From NCBI GenBank assembly GCA_900539725.1, contig UQDI01000014.1, forward strand, positions 1 to 35,263: a DNA stretch of 35,263 nucleotides. The letters are read 5' to 3'. This DNA comes from an uncultured Eubacteriales bacterium. GTDB lineage: Bacteria; Bacillota; Clostridia; Tissierellales; Peptoniphilaceae. A model generated the notes under the pieces. That model had not been told where the DNA came from and searched no databases. It saw nothing but the letters and a program-made list of their open reading frames with translations. A program made the translations under genes and the position numbers. Below are positions 1 to 7,179 of the stretch, piece by piece. Every line of letters starts with the position of its first letter. Within the stretch, counting starts at the first letter, position 1.

Positions 1-57
1 CCTTCTATGTCTTATATATACCCAACAAATGTGTATTTTAAGAGGTTTTAAGCAAAA

Positions 58-93
58 AAAGTAGGCATAATTTTTAAAAAATATGCCTACTTT
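58..93. repeat. Inverted repeat / probable terminator hairpin
   Basis: The arms 58-75 and 76-93 are complementary along almost their whole length. The outer 12 bp (AAAGTAGGCATA against TATGCCTACTTT) pair perfectly and the centre is an A/T run. On the minus strand the hairpin is followed by seven T (54-60). On the plus strand only TTT follows. It looks like a terminator acting mainly leftward or in both directions, but no minus-strand gene is seen just to its right, so its role is unclear. Confidence 0.6.
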
Positions 94-105
94 GTCAACA
101 GTCTG

Positions 106-138
106 AGAGAGACTTTATTAGGTCTCTCTTTTCTTTTG
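106..138 (+). terminator. Intrinsic terminator of an upstream unit
   Basis: A perfect 8-bp stem, AGAGAGAC (106-113) with GTCTCTCT (122-129), has an 8-nt loop and is followed by TTTTCTTTT. It probably ends a plus-strand gene lying left of the window. Its GAGAC...GTCTCTC plus T-run design resembles the terminator at the far right end of the window. Confidence 0.7.
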
Positions 139-190
139 CCACGCGCATCTTTTACATTCGAAAGGCAATAGGCGTCCTTCGCTCTTAAAT

Positions 191-219
191 TTGACAAAAT
201 GTCATATATATGTTATTAT
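191..219 (+). promoter_or_regulatory. Sigma-A-type promoter of the SLH surface protein
   Basis: A perfect -35 box TTGACA (191-196) is separated by 17 bp from TATTAT (214-219), which is preceded by TGT (211-213), an extended -10. The predicted transcription start near 226 leaves a leader of about 100 nt before the ATG at 325. This is the closest match to consensus in the window. Confidence 0.8.
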
Positions 220-271
220 TAACTATGGTGTGTTAGTTTATGCTAAGCACTTTATACGCATTGTTGACTAC

Positions 272-287
272 GTGTTTATTGAAACAC
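272..287 (+). other. Small hairpin in the leader of the SLH protein mRNA
   Basis: GTGTTT (272-277) and AAACAC (282-287) form a perfect 6-bp stem with an ATTG loop, about 37 nt before the start codon. It could stabilise the mRNA or tune translation. No known riboswitch fold is recognised. Confidence 0.35.
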
Positions 288-324
288 AATAGAGACATAA
301 ATACTATGAAAAGGAGAGGGAGAA

Positions 325-1815
325 ATGAGAAAAAATATTGTTAAGAGCTTCGCGGCCTTCTTACTAGTTCTTTGCATTATGCTAACGAACTTTGGCGGAT
401 GGAACTTAGTTTTAGCAGAAGAGGCTAGTGAAGAGACTAATATTGAAGAAAAATTAGACGAAGCAAAGCCTTCAGAGGCAGATGAAGCTGAGCCTAAAGA
501 AGAGCCAAAAGAATATGCTAATGAAGAAACAGGCGAAGAAGCAAGCGAAGAAGATAATAATGAAGATAAAGATAAGACTATAGAAGAAGATACAGATGAA
601 AGTGAAAATGATGGATTAGAGATATCAGATGAAGAAATACCAGAAGCAGTTGGTACAGGCATTGAAGCACCTACAATTACAAAAGCATTTATTGGAACAA
701 ATACTATCTCTGGAGGAAATTTACATAGAGGTAAAATTAATGGCAAGAATGCAAGAGGAACAATTCATGTAACATTAAAGGATAGTAGTGGGAATGAAAA
801 AGCCACTGTTTCCGTTACACCGAAAAGTGGAACAACCTGGACAGTAAACTTAACTGGTGGTGTTACAATTGCAGAAGGAGATACGATTACTGCTTATCAA
901 GAATTTGATGGACAAAACTCACCGGTGACAACTGCAAATGCGATGGATTCACTTGCTAAACAAAATAAAGACAAGCTAAAAATGCCAAGTGGTGAAATTT
1001 GGATAGAACAAACTTCATCCAACCAAGTTAATGATGATGAACAAGCAGAAGCTGTTGAATTGTTTAACAATGCAAATACTGCAATAGCCGGAGATATTAA
1101 ATCAGTTAAGTTTTCTATTGACGGTATTAACCATGCTTATTATGAAGTAACCTATACTGATGGTTCGACATCAGGCCAAGTTGAAGCTACAAATTTACAA
1201 ATAAAACAAGTTAAAGAATATTCTAGAGGAGCTACTATTGGCAGTATTACAATTGTAGACAATGTAATTAAGGGACAACTGTCAGGAGAAGGACCATTTG
1301 ACGGCATAAAAGTTCAAATACTTCTTAAGCTTAGCGATGCGGTCAAAGATAGCTATTGTGATAAAGGGAAGTGTTTAACTGACAAAGACACATCTGACCC
1401 GGTAGATGCAACTGTAAATGGTGAAACAGGAGAATTTTCATATACAATTCCAAACCCTGACTTAAAACTTGATCAAAAAGTTGGCGTTATAGTAAAAGAA
1501 CCCCATAAATTCAAATCTTGTTCTCAAACTACTGTAAAACCGGTAACACCTGAAAAGACAGAAGTTAAAGACCCTAGAAAATTAACAGCTAAAGATAAAA
1601 AAGCAATTGATGCTGCCATAAGAAAAGCATATACAGCAGAAGATGGCACATCTAAATTACCAAACGGTACTGGAGAAAGAGATGGAGTACCGGCAGCTAT
1701 ACAAATTGATGACAGCGGCAACGTTAAGATATTTGACGCTTTTGATGTAGCAGGTGATTGGGACGATAATTATAATTTTGTTCCGGAAAAAATGAAGATG
1801 GTTCATATAAAGTAG
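325..1815 (+). CDS. SLH-anchored surface protein, N-terminal part (frameshifted)
   Basis: This frame encodes the secreted N-terminus of a large surface protein. It starts at ATG 325 behind AAGGAGAGGG (311-320). Residues 1-31 form a signal peptide: basic start, hydrophobic core, probable cleavage after VLA. A strongly acidic, Glu/Asp-rich stretch follows (about residues 32-107), then beta-rich, Ig-like or adhesin-type sequence to about residue 487. The frame stops at TAG 1813-1815, a few codons after an A6 tract at 1787-1792. The sequence continues without a stop in the -1 frame and resumes the same kind of protein, which carries the SLH anchor. As read, this product would be secreted without its cell-wall anchor. 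The break may be a sequencing error, phase variation or slippage. The ligand is unknown. Confidence 0.85.
   Translation: MRKNIVKSFAAFLLVLCIMLTNFGGWNLVLAEEASEETNIEEKLDEAKPSEADEAEPKEEPKEYANEETGEEASEEDNNEDKDKTIEEDTDESENDGLEISDEEIPEAVGTGIEAPTITKAFIGTNTISGGNLHRGKINGKNARGTIHVTLKDSSGNEKATVSVTPKSGTTWTVNLTGGVTIAEGDTITAYQEFDGQNSPVTTANAMDSLAKQNKDKLKMPSGEIWIEQTSSNQVNDDEQAEAVELFNNANTAIAGDIKSVKFSIDGINHAYYEVTYTDGSTSGQVEATNLQIKQVKEYSRGATIGSITIVDNVIKGQLSGEGPFDGIKVQILLKLSDAVKDSYCDKGKCLTDKDTSDPVDATVNGETGEFSYTIPNPDLKLDQKVGVIVKEPHKFKSCSQTTVKPVTPEKTEVKDPRKLTAKDKKAIDAAIRKAYTAEDGTSKLPNGTGERDGVPAAIQIDDSGNVKIFDAFDVAGDWDDNYNFVPEKMKMVHIK
1787..1792 (+). other. Frameshift site in an A6 homopolymer
   Basis: The reading frame is GTT CCG GAA AAA ATG and ends at TAG 1813. 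One extra A, or a -1 slip on the AAA codon 1789-1791, gives AAT GAA GAT GGT and a frame open from 1791 to 4685. The joined protein would be about 1,453 residues. The -1 frame is coding-like immediately after the tract (NEDGSYKVVEGAVPKITIPA), so the junction is placed precisely here. Confidence 0.85.
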
Positions 1816-2123
1816 TAGAAGGAGCTGTACCAAAAATAACAATTCCGGCCAAAGACCTTTTAAAAAATCTTAAACCAGACGCACCTACAGTTGCCTTAAG
1901 TAAAGACAAGAAAAATATCACAATCACTCTGAATCTTGAAGTAGATACAGATGCTCATATTATTACTGTTTCTTATAAAGATAAAGACGGTAAAGATCAA
2001 ACGACTACAGCTACCAAAGCTGATGATGGGACTTGGTCTATTGCCGGTGAAGGAACAGTAGTAAATGGAGTTATAACTCTTCCTAAAAACAAGGTAAAAG
2101 GCAATACAGATGTAACAGCTAAA

Positions 2124-4685
2124 GTGACAGATAAGGGTGGAGTAGCGGATGACGATACAACACCACTTACATCAGAACCGGGAACTTTAACTTTAGAAGA
2201 AACAAAAGCTGACAAAGTTGAAGCCCTTGGCGGTCTCGACCCGGTAGTTTTGAAAAAATGGGTTAAAGATACAGTTAACTGGAAAGACGGCGTAAAAGCT
2301 AAAGATTCCACAAAAGAAACTGAAGTTAACAAGCTTTTAGCTGGAGCAACATTTACAGATGTAACTGAAACTAAAAGAAGTACAGATAAGTCCGGAGACT
2401 TCACAGGCAAGGTTAAAGTAAAATTTAGCGATGATTCTGAAATCATAGTAGAAAAACAAATGCTATACGTTAGCGACCTTGTTAGCCCATCTGATAAGGA
2501 AAACCTACCTGAAGATGCCTTAGATGTTGAATTGAAGCTAGGAGAAGGCGTAAAAGCAGGTGATAAAGAAGGTAATAAGGAAACTCCTGTTACTGCCAAA
2601 AGCTATAAAGTTAAACCGGGAACTGATTTATCAAAAGAAAAAGTCTCAAAAACTGACAAAACATGCTTTGAAGATGTTGGAGCAACAGTATCAGATGACA
2701 CCTATGTAGATGTAACGTGGAATGACAAGGATAAAGGAACAAATTTCACAGTTACTGCTGAAAACAATGTCTTTACAGCCACAGCAACAAAAACCTATAA
2801 GGTTACAGTTGTGCCAAATGGTGGAAAAGGTATTGAAATAAAAGATACAAAGAAAACAGGAGAAACTTATAAACTTCCTGCAAAAGATACCTTCACTGCA
2901 CCGGATGATACCCAAGAATTTAAAGCATGGGAAGTAGATGGTAAAAGAGTAGCACCAGGAACAGAAATAACAGTAGACAAAGATACAGTAGTAAAAGCTG
3001 TATGGAAAAAAATCCAAGTAAAAGTATCCTATGACGGAAATGGCGGAAAAGGCACAATGGAAGGGAAAACTCTAGACAAAGGATCAAAATACACCTTACT
3101 AGAAAATGCCTTCACAGCACCAGACGATACCCAAGAATTTAAAGCATGGGAAGTAGACGGAAAAGAAGTAGCAGCAGGAACAGAAATCACTGTAGACAAA
3201 GATACAGTAGTAAAAGCTATTTGGAAAGACATCGAATATAAAGTTACCTTCAACGGAAATACCGGAAAAGGTTCAATGGATGAAAAGCTAGTTAAAAAAG
3301 GCAATGAATATGAATTACCAGCAAACGGCTTCATAGTACCAGAAAACAAAGAATTCGATGGATGGATGGTAGGAACAGAAAAGAAAGCTGTTGGAGATAA
3401 AATCACAATAAACGGTGATACAGAAGTAAAAGCCATCTGGAAAGATATCATGATCGATATAACATTTGACAAGGGCGACGGCACTGGTGAAATGACAAAA
3501 CAATCAGTTAAAAAAGGCAGCCAATTCAAATTACCTGATTCATCATTTACCCCACCAGCAAACCAAGAATTTGCAGGCTGGAAAGTTGGAGATGATAGTG
3601 AAGTAAAAGCAGTTGGCGCAGAAATAACTATTAATGGCAAAATAAAATTAACAGCTGTTTATAAAGAAAAACCACCAACACCAAGCCCAGAACCAAACCC
3701 ACAACCACAACCAAGACCACATCCACAACCACAACCTGAGCCAAAGCCAACACCAGAACCAAAACCAACACCAGAACCAAAACCAACACCAGGTCCTGGT
3801 CAAGAAGAATTACCTATAACTCCAGCACCTGGTGGTCCAGAAGTTAAACCAGACCCAGAAAAAACTGATAAAGTTGATGTAACTCTTACACCTGAAGGTG
3901 GCAAGCCAACTAATGTTGAAGTTAAAAAAGATAAAGATGGCAATTGGATTAGCAGCAATCCTGACATTGCAAAAGTCGATCCTAAGACTGGTAAAATAAC
4001 TATTGTTAAGGGAGCAAAAGATGTTAGAGCCATAGCAACATTAAAACTAGAAAGAGGCACTCACCACAAATATCTATATGGTTATCCAGACGGAACAGTT
4101 CGTCCAGAAGGTTTAATCACTCGTGCTGAAGCAGCAGCTTTAATCGCTCGTCTAGCAAAACTTGACATGAGTGACGCAAGTAAACCTAATTTCAAGGACG
4201 TTCCATCTAGGTGGTATAACTCAGCCATAAACGCGGTTGTTAAAAAGAACTTGATCTTTGCTGACAAAGACGGCAATTTCCGTCCTAACGAGGCTATCAC
4301 ACGTGGTGAATTTGCTAGAGCATTATTCTACATTGACAAGGTGAACGATGCAGTTGCACCATTTGCTGATGTTAAGGGACATGAGTTTGAAAAGGCTATC
4401 AACCAAGCTTATGGTAATGATCGTATAAGTGGTTACCCAGACGGTACATTCAAACCGAACGCTTTCATCAAGAGGGCTGAAGCAGCTAAGATACTAAATC
4501 ACTACGCTAACCGTGGTGTTGACTATGACGGCAGTCTTGGTCAAAGGAAGTATATAGCTTACTTTACTGACCTATATGAATCTTATTGGGGCTACTACGA
4601 AATTATGGAAGCGGCTAACAGCCATGAATATGAAAGACGTGTTAATACAAGATTAGAAACTTGGTTACGTGTAATAAATAAATAA
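2124..4685 (+). CDS. SLH-anchored surface protein, C-terminal part with InlB B-repeats
   Basis: This is the continuation of the 325 gene. The frame is open and protein-like from 1791, so the GTG at 2124 is only a nominal start with no obvious ribosome binding site. In order it encodes beta-rich modules, four InlB B-repeat (Listeria-Bacteroides) modules of about 70 residues ending in V-K-A-V/I-W-K type strands (about 2797-3665), and a Pro-rich spacer of PEPKPT-like repeats (about 3670-3815). Then come an Ig-like stretch and three SLH motifs (about 4063-4160, 4191-4335, 4362-4505) with the typical GYPDGT, ITRAE and FKDV signatures. SLH trios bind pyruvylated secondary cell-wall polymer in Gram-positives, so the protein should be cell-surface attached. 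Host or matrix binding is plausible but unproven. Intrinsic terminator at 4693-4717. Confidence 0.85.
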   Translation: MTDKGGVADDDTTPLTSEPGTLTLEETKADKVEALGGLDPVVLKKWVKDTVNWKDGVKAKDSTKETEVNKLLAGATFTDVTETKRSTDKSGDFTGKVKVKFSDDSEIIVEKQMLYVSDLVSPSDKENLPEDALDVELKLGEGVKAGDKEGNKETPVTAKSYKVKPGTDLSKEKVSKTDKTCFEDVGATVSDDTYVDVTWNDKDKGTNFTVTAENNVFTATATKTYKVTVVPNGGKGIEIKDTKKTGETYKLPAKDTFTAPDDTQEFKAWEVDGKRVAPGTEITVDKDTVVKAVWKKIQVKVSYDGNGGKGTMEGKTLDKGSKYTLLENAFTAPDDTQEFKAWEVDGKEVAAGTEITVDKDTVVKAIWKDIEYKVTFNGNTGKGSMDEKLVKKGNEYELPANGFIVPENKEFDGWMVGTEKKAVGDKITINGDTEVKAIWKDIMIDITFDKGDGTGEMTKQSVKKGSQFKLPDSSFTPPANQEFAGWKVGDDSEVKAVGAEITINGKIKLTAVYKEKPPTPSPEPNPQPQPRPHPQPQPEPKPTPEPKPTPEPKPTPGPGQEELPITPAPGGPEVKPDPEKTDKVDVTLTPEGGKPTNVEVKKDKDGNWISSNPDIAKVDPKTGKITIVKGAKDVRAIATLKLERGTHHKYLYGYPDGTVRPEGLITRAEAAALIARLAKLDMSDASKPNFKDVPSRWYNSAINAVVKKNLIFADKDGNFRPNEAITRGEFARALFYIDKVNDAVAPFADVKGHEFEKAINQAYGNDRISGYPDGTFKPNAFIKRAEAAKILNHYANRGVDYDGSLGQRKYIAYFTDLYESYWGYYEIMEAANSHEYERRVNTRLETWLRVINK
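2797..3665 (+). repeat. Four InlB B-repeat modules in the SLH protein
   Basis: There are four tandem beta-grasp-like modules, each with a V-T/S-F/Y-x-G-x-G-K-G opening, a K-G-x-x-Y/F-x-L-P middle and a closing A-I/V-W/Y-K strand. The first two share the identical segment TFTAPDDTQEFKAWEVDGK apart from one flanking residue, implying recent duplication. Confidence 0.75.
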
Positions 4686-4692
4686 TATTAAG

Positions 4693-4717
4693 AAAGCAGT
4701 CTTCGGACTGCTTTTTT
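4693..4717 (+). terminator. Intrinsic terminator after the SLH gene
   Basis: A 9-bp perfect stem, AAAGCAGTC (4693-4701) with GACTGCTTT (4706-4714), closes a stable TTCG tetraloop and ends in a T6 run (4712-4717). The AGGAGG ribosome binding site of the next gene starts at the very next base, 4718. Confidence 0.9.
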
Positions 4718-4727
4718 AGGAGGAAAT

Positions 4728-5210
4728 ATGATTAGAAGAGCAAATATAGAAGATATTAAATTTATCATGCCCATATATGAGGCAGCAAAGATGAAGATGC
4801 GTGAGGATGGCAATATGCATCAGTGGAGTGACAAATACCCTGACGAAGAAACTCTTTTATCTGACATAGCAAGAGGCGAATTATATCTAGCGTGCGCCGA
4901 TGAGATATATGGGGTCTTTATGCTTAGCTTTTCTGGTGAAGAGACTTATAAAGAAATTCAAGGCGCGTGGCTTAACGATGAGCCCTATGCTGTCATTCAT
5001 AGAATTGCTAGCCTTGGCAAGGGAAGAAACTTACTTAAGCATGCTATAGATTTTGCTTTTGCTAGTACAGAGAACATCCGCATCGATACGCACGAAGATA
5101 ACAATATTATGCGAAGTCTTCTTAAAAAATTAGGCTTTATATATACGGGCATCATTCATCTTAAAAATGGTGACGAGAGACGGGCGTATCAATTAATTAA
5201 AAGTAAATAA
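4728..5210 (+). CDS. GNAT-family N-acetyltransferase
   Basis: This 160-residue protein has the size and organisation of a single-domain GCN5-related acetyltransferase, which moves acetyl from acetyl-CoA to an amine. The N-terminus MIRRAN-EDI-xIMPIYE fits beta-1/alpha-1. A QW...YPDEETL segment is typical of a Firmicute subgroup. The C-terminal part (IRIDTHEDN-x-MRSLLKKLGF-x-YTGI) is the classic beta-5/alpha-4 region ending in a GF-x-x-x-G-type turn. The acetyl-CoA loop is SLGKGRNLLKHAI, slightly off the usual Q/RxxGxG/A. The substrate cannot be told. AGGAGG lies 4 bp before ATG 4728. The gene sits directly behind the SLH gene's terminator, so it depends on read-through or on a weak promoter near 4661-4689. 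Confidence 0.85.
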   Translation: MIRRANIEDIKFIMPIYEAAKMKMREDGNMHQWSDKYPDEETLLSDIARGELYLACADEIYGVFMLSFSGEETYKEIQGAWLNDEPYAVIHRIASLGKGRNLLKHAIDFAFASTENIRIDTHEDNNIMRSLLKKLGFIYTGIIHLKNGDERRAYQLIKSK

Positions 5211-5217
5211 ACTACAA

Positions 5218-5249
5218 AAAACACCTTATAGCGCTTGATAAGGTGTTTT
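5218..5249. terminator. Bidirectional terminator between convergent genes
   Basis: A 12-bp perfect stem, AAAACACCTTAT (5218-5229) with ATAAGGTGTTTT (5238-5249), has an 8-nt loop. It lies between the converging GNAT and C39-peptidase genes. The A-rich left flank and T-rich right arm suit termination on both strands. Confidence 0.9.
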
Positions 5250-5252
5250 ATA

Positions 5253-6071
5253 TTAGTATGATGTGATATACATAACTTTGGCTAAGTATGGACTTATCTC
5301 GTCAAAATCGTACCAACCCGAACTTCTGTAATTATTCTCTTCGCCATTTGGGTTTGATATATAAACTTTGCCGTCATCTGTCGCAGCAAGTAGGACCATG
5401 TAGTGCGACTTGCTCGTGAAGCGATTTTCTTCTGGTTTATTCCATATACATACAATGATGGGTCTATTCGTTTTAAGGTGATCAATAATGCTTGCCTCTG
5501 ATAAAGATTTTGCGTCGAAATAAAAATCTGTATTGTCTACGCCGTAGCTCTTTAGCTCCTTCGAAAGTTTTGTGTAGTCGAGGCGAGGGTAGTACTTCTC
5601 ACGTAGATCTTCTGGCGTAAGACTTTGACCGTAGCCCGACAAAACTATGGACATGGCGGTGATGCCGCAGCCGTAGTCTTCCATATTGCCGTTCCAATAC
5701 TCATTGTCCTTCCATGGCTCTATGTTTTGCTTGTACTCGGTATAAGTCTTTTTATTCGCATCCACTGTTGTGAACTTTGTGAAATAGCCTTCGCCACTTA
5801 TCTTTTCTTGACCGACGCCGCTATAATTTTCGTTCGTATCCATCTTAACATCTTTATACGGACTACTTATGCCAGTCTTTTCTAAGTAATAGTTAAGCGT
5901 GTCATTGGCGCTTTCAATTATATTTCTTCTAAGTCTAGCTTTTTTAATTAATGTGAAAGATATAATTAATATTATCAAAACGAAGAAAAATATCTTTTTT
6001 CTCTTTCTTTTTTGCTTGACTTTTCTTTTTTTATTTATGTAAGCTTTTCTATTCTCTTTTTCATTATACAT
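5253..6071 (-). CDS. Membrane-anchored C39-like (papain-fold) peptidase
   Basis: The 272-residue protein has a very basic cytosolic tail (residues 1-26, rich in Lys/Arg), one membrane segment (about 27-42) and an extracellular domain matching the peptidase_C39_2 / papain-like NlpC-type group. The likely nucleophile is Cys135 in YGCGITAMSIVLSG, the base His223 in SKSHYMVLLA, and Asn240 in NPNG is the third polar residue. C39-like enzymes cleave peptides; here the domain faces outward, so a role at the cell surface or wall is likely, with unknown substrate. It starts at the minus-strand ATG ending at 6071, behind AAGGGATG. It is transcribed alone between terminators at 5218-5249 and 6165-6198. 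Four TTAAG direct repeats at 11-bp intervals just upstream of its -10 suggest control by an OmpR/PhoB-type response regulator. Confidence 0.8.
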   Translation of the reverse strand: MYNEKENRKAYINKKRKVKQKRKRKKIFFFVLIILIISFTLIKKARLRRNIIESANDTLNYYLEKTGISSPYKDVKMDTNENYSGVGQEKISGEGYFTKFTTVDANKKTYTEYKQNIEPWKDNEYWNGNMEDYGCGITAMSIVLSGYGQSLTPEDLREKYYPRLDYTKLSKELKSYGVDNTDFYFDAKSLSEASIIDHLKTNRPIIVCIWNKPEENRFTSKSHYMVLLAATDDGKVYISNPNGEENNYRSSGWYDFDEISPYLAKVMYITSY

Positions 6072-6093
6072 AAAATCATCCCTTCTTAAGACT

Positions 6094-6147
6094 ATTATAA
6101 TATATAAATCTTAATTTTTTCTTAAATAAGCCTTAATATTTTCTTAA
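6094..6147 (-). promoter_or_regulatory. Promoter with four 11-bp-spaced TTAAG boxes (response-regulator operator)
   Basis: On the minus strand a TATAAT (6094-6099) lies 23 bp upstream of the C39-peptidase start codon. No convincing -35 is present. Instead TTAAG occurs four times at an exact 11-bp period (plus-strand CTTAA at 6110, 6121, 6132 and 6143), and the nearest copy lies 10 bp upstream of the -10. Direct repeats of one helical turn replacing the -35 are the known arrangement for PhoB/OmpR-family activators. Which regulator binds is unknown. Confidence 0.7.
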
Positions 6148-6164
6148 ATTTAAAAATTCTCATG

Positions 6165-6198
6165 AAAAAGCACCTCATCTACTAATGATGAAGTGCTT
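6165..6198 (-). terminator. Intrinsic terminator of the PrcB-like gene
   Basis: On the minus strand AAGCACTTCATC (from 6198) pairs with GATGAGGTGCTT (6179-6168) as 12 bp with one U-G wobble. The run T5 follows (6165-6169). It lies 16 bp after the stop codon of the gene ending at 6215. Confidence 0.85.
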
Positions 6199-6214
6199 AT
6201 ACATTTATTTCTTT

Positions 6215-7102
6215 TTATCTTGTGTTAATCTCGATATTGTTATTTTCATTACCAATAACTTTTATATCGAATGGTCCGTCTCCTGTTTCTTCTGCGTTTA
6301 GCGCAAGTGTTACTGTTTTGTATGCTATGACTTGTAGGGTTATAGTTGTTGGGCCTGGTGCAACGACTTGCGGATATATTGTTATCTTATTATCCTTAAG
6401 TAGTACTTTTTCTACGCCAACTGTGTATCCTGGGTTAGGAAATTTCATTGTAAATGTGATTAGGATTTGATCACCGACCTTTTTATAGAAGATTGATTCG
6501 CCGTTGTTACTTAAACCCTCTGAGATGTTTTGTACATCAAAGGATAGGTTTTTGGATGTTTTTTCGCCTTCGTTATCCTTAAAAATCTTGTGTATTCTTT
6601 GCACGATTAAAACTCCTTCTACTTGTGATAGCTTTTTTTCTGGCGCATATTTTTTATCGCCATTGCCATATACTATGCCTTTATTTACAAGGTATTTTAA
6701 CTTTTCTTTTTTAATCTTGTCCATCTTTTCAATGTCAGCGAAGTCAATGTCTTTTTCTTCGCTACGAGCGAATTTTATGTTCTTCACACCGTCAAAGATG
6801 TAGTCAATCATTGATTCTCTTGTAAGATAGTTGGAGTCACCATATATACTTACTTTGAAGTCGCCATATTCGTTAGATAACTTTTCCAGTGCACTTGCAA
6901 ATTGCTTTGCTTCTAGCGGAGCGTTGGGCTCGAACTTTGCATAATTATCTTTAGCAAGCTCTGTAAAGTACTTCTTCATAAATTCATCTTCAATCTTTTT
7001 CTCTGCCCAGTGACCTTTTAATTTATCTACACCCATTGCCATGGCTGTGCTTGAAAGCAAAATGCATATCAATAACAGGGCACTTATCATTCTTTTCTTC
7101 AT
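6215..7102 (-). CDS. Secreted protein with SLH-like region and PrcB_C-like C-terminus
   Basis: The 295-residue product begins with a clear signal peptide (MKKRMISALLLICILLSSTAMA, about 22 residues). Residues 25-75 (LKGHWAEKKIEDEF, then FEPNAPLEAKQFASALEKLS) and roughly 90-175 (FADIEKMDKIKKEKLKYLV, then YAPEKKLSQVEGVLIVQRI) resemble two degenerate SLH motifs, which suggests wall attachment. The C-terminal 75 residues (VGDQILITFTMKFPNPGYTV and following) resemble the PrcB_C domain, a protease-complex accessory fold with a GGY/PGY turn. Its function is unknown; surface protease partner is only a suggestion. GGAGG (7110-7114) lies 7 bp before the ATG, and an extended -10 TGATATAAT is just upstream. 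It appears to be a single-gene unit. Confidence 0.7.
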   Translation of the reverse strand: MKKRMISALLLICILLSSTAMAMGVDKLKGHWAEKKIEDEFMKKYFTELAKDNYAKFEPNAPLEAKQFASALEKLSNEYGDFKVSIYGDSNYLTRESMIDYIFDGVKNIKFARSEEKDIDFADIEKMDKIKKEKLKYLVNKGIVYGNGDKKYAPEKKLSQVEGVLIVQRIHKIFKDNEGEKTSKNLSFDVQNISEGLSNNGESIFYKKVGDQILITFTMKFPNPGYTVGVEKVLLKDNKITIYPQVVAPGPTTITLQVIAYKTVTLALNAEETGDGPFDIKVIGNENNNIEINTR

Positions 7103-7134
7103 ATGTTTTCCTCCTTTACTATGATTCTACCTTT

Positions 7135-7143
7135 ATTATATCA
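7135..7143 (-). promoter_or_regulatory. Extended -10 promoter of the PrcB-like gene
   Basis: The minus strand reads TGATATAAT: TATAAT at 7135-7140 with the TGA extension at 7141-7143. No good -35 is visible 17 bp upstream. The predicted leader is about 26 nt. Confidence 0.6.
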
Positions 7144-7179
7144 TAAAGCTAGTTTATTAGAGGTTACAAATGTATTAAA

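Noticed and set aside
6222..6803. Plus-strand open frames opposite the PrcB-like gene
   Set aside because: They are shadows of the minus-strand gene, which has a signal peptide, ribosome binding site, promoter and terminator.
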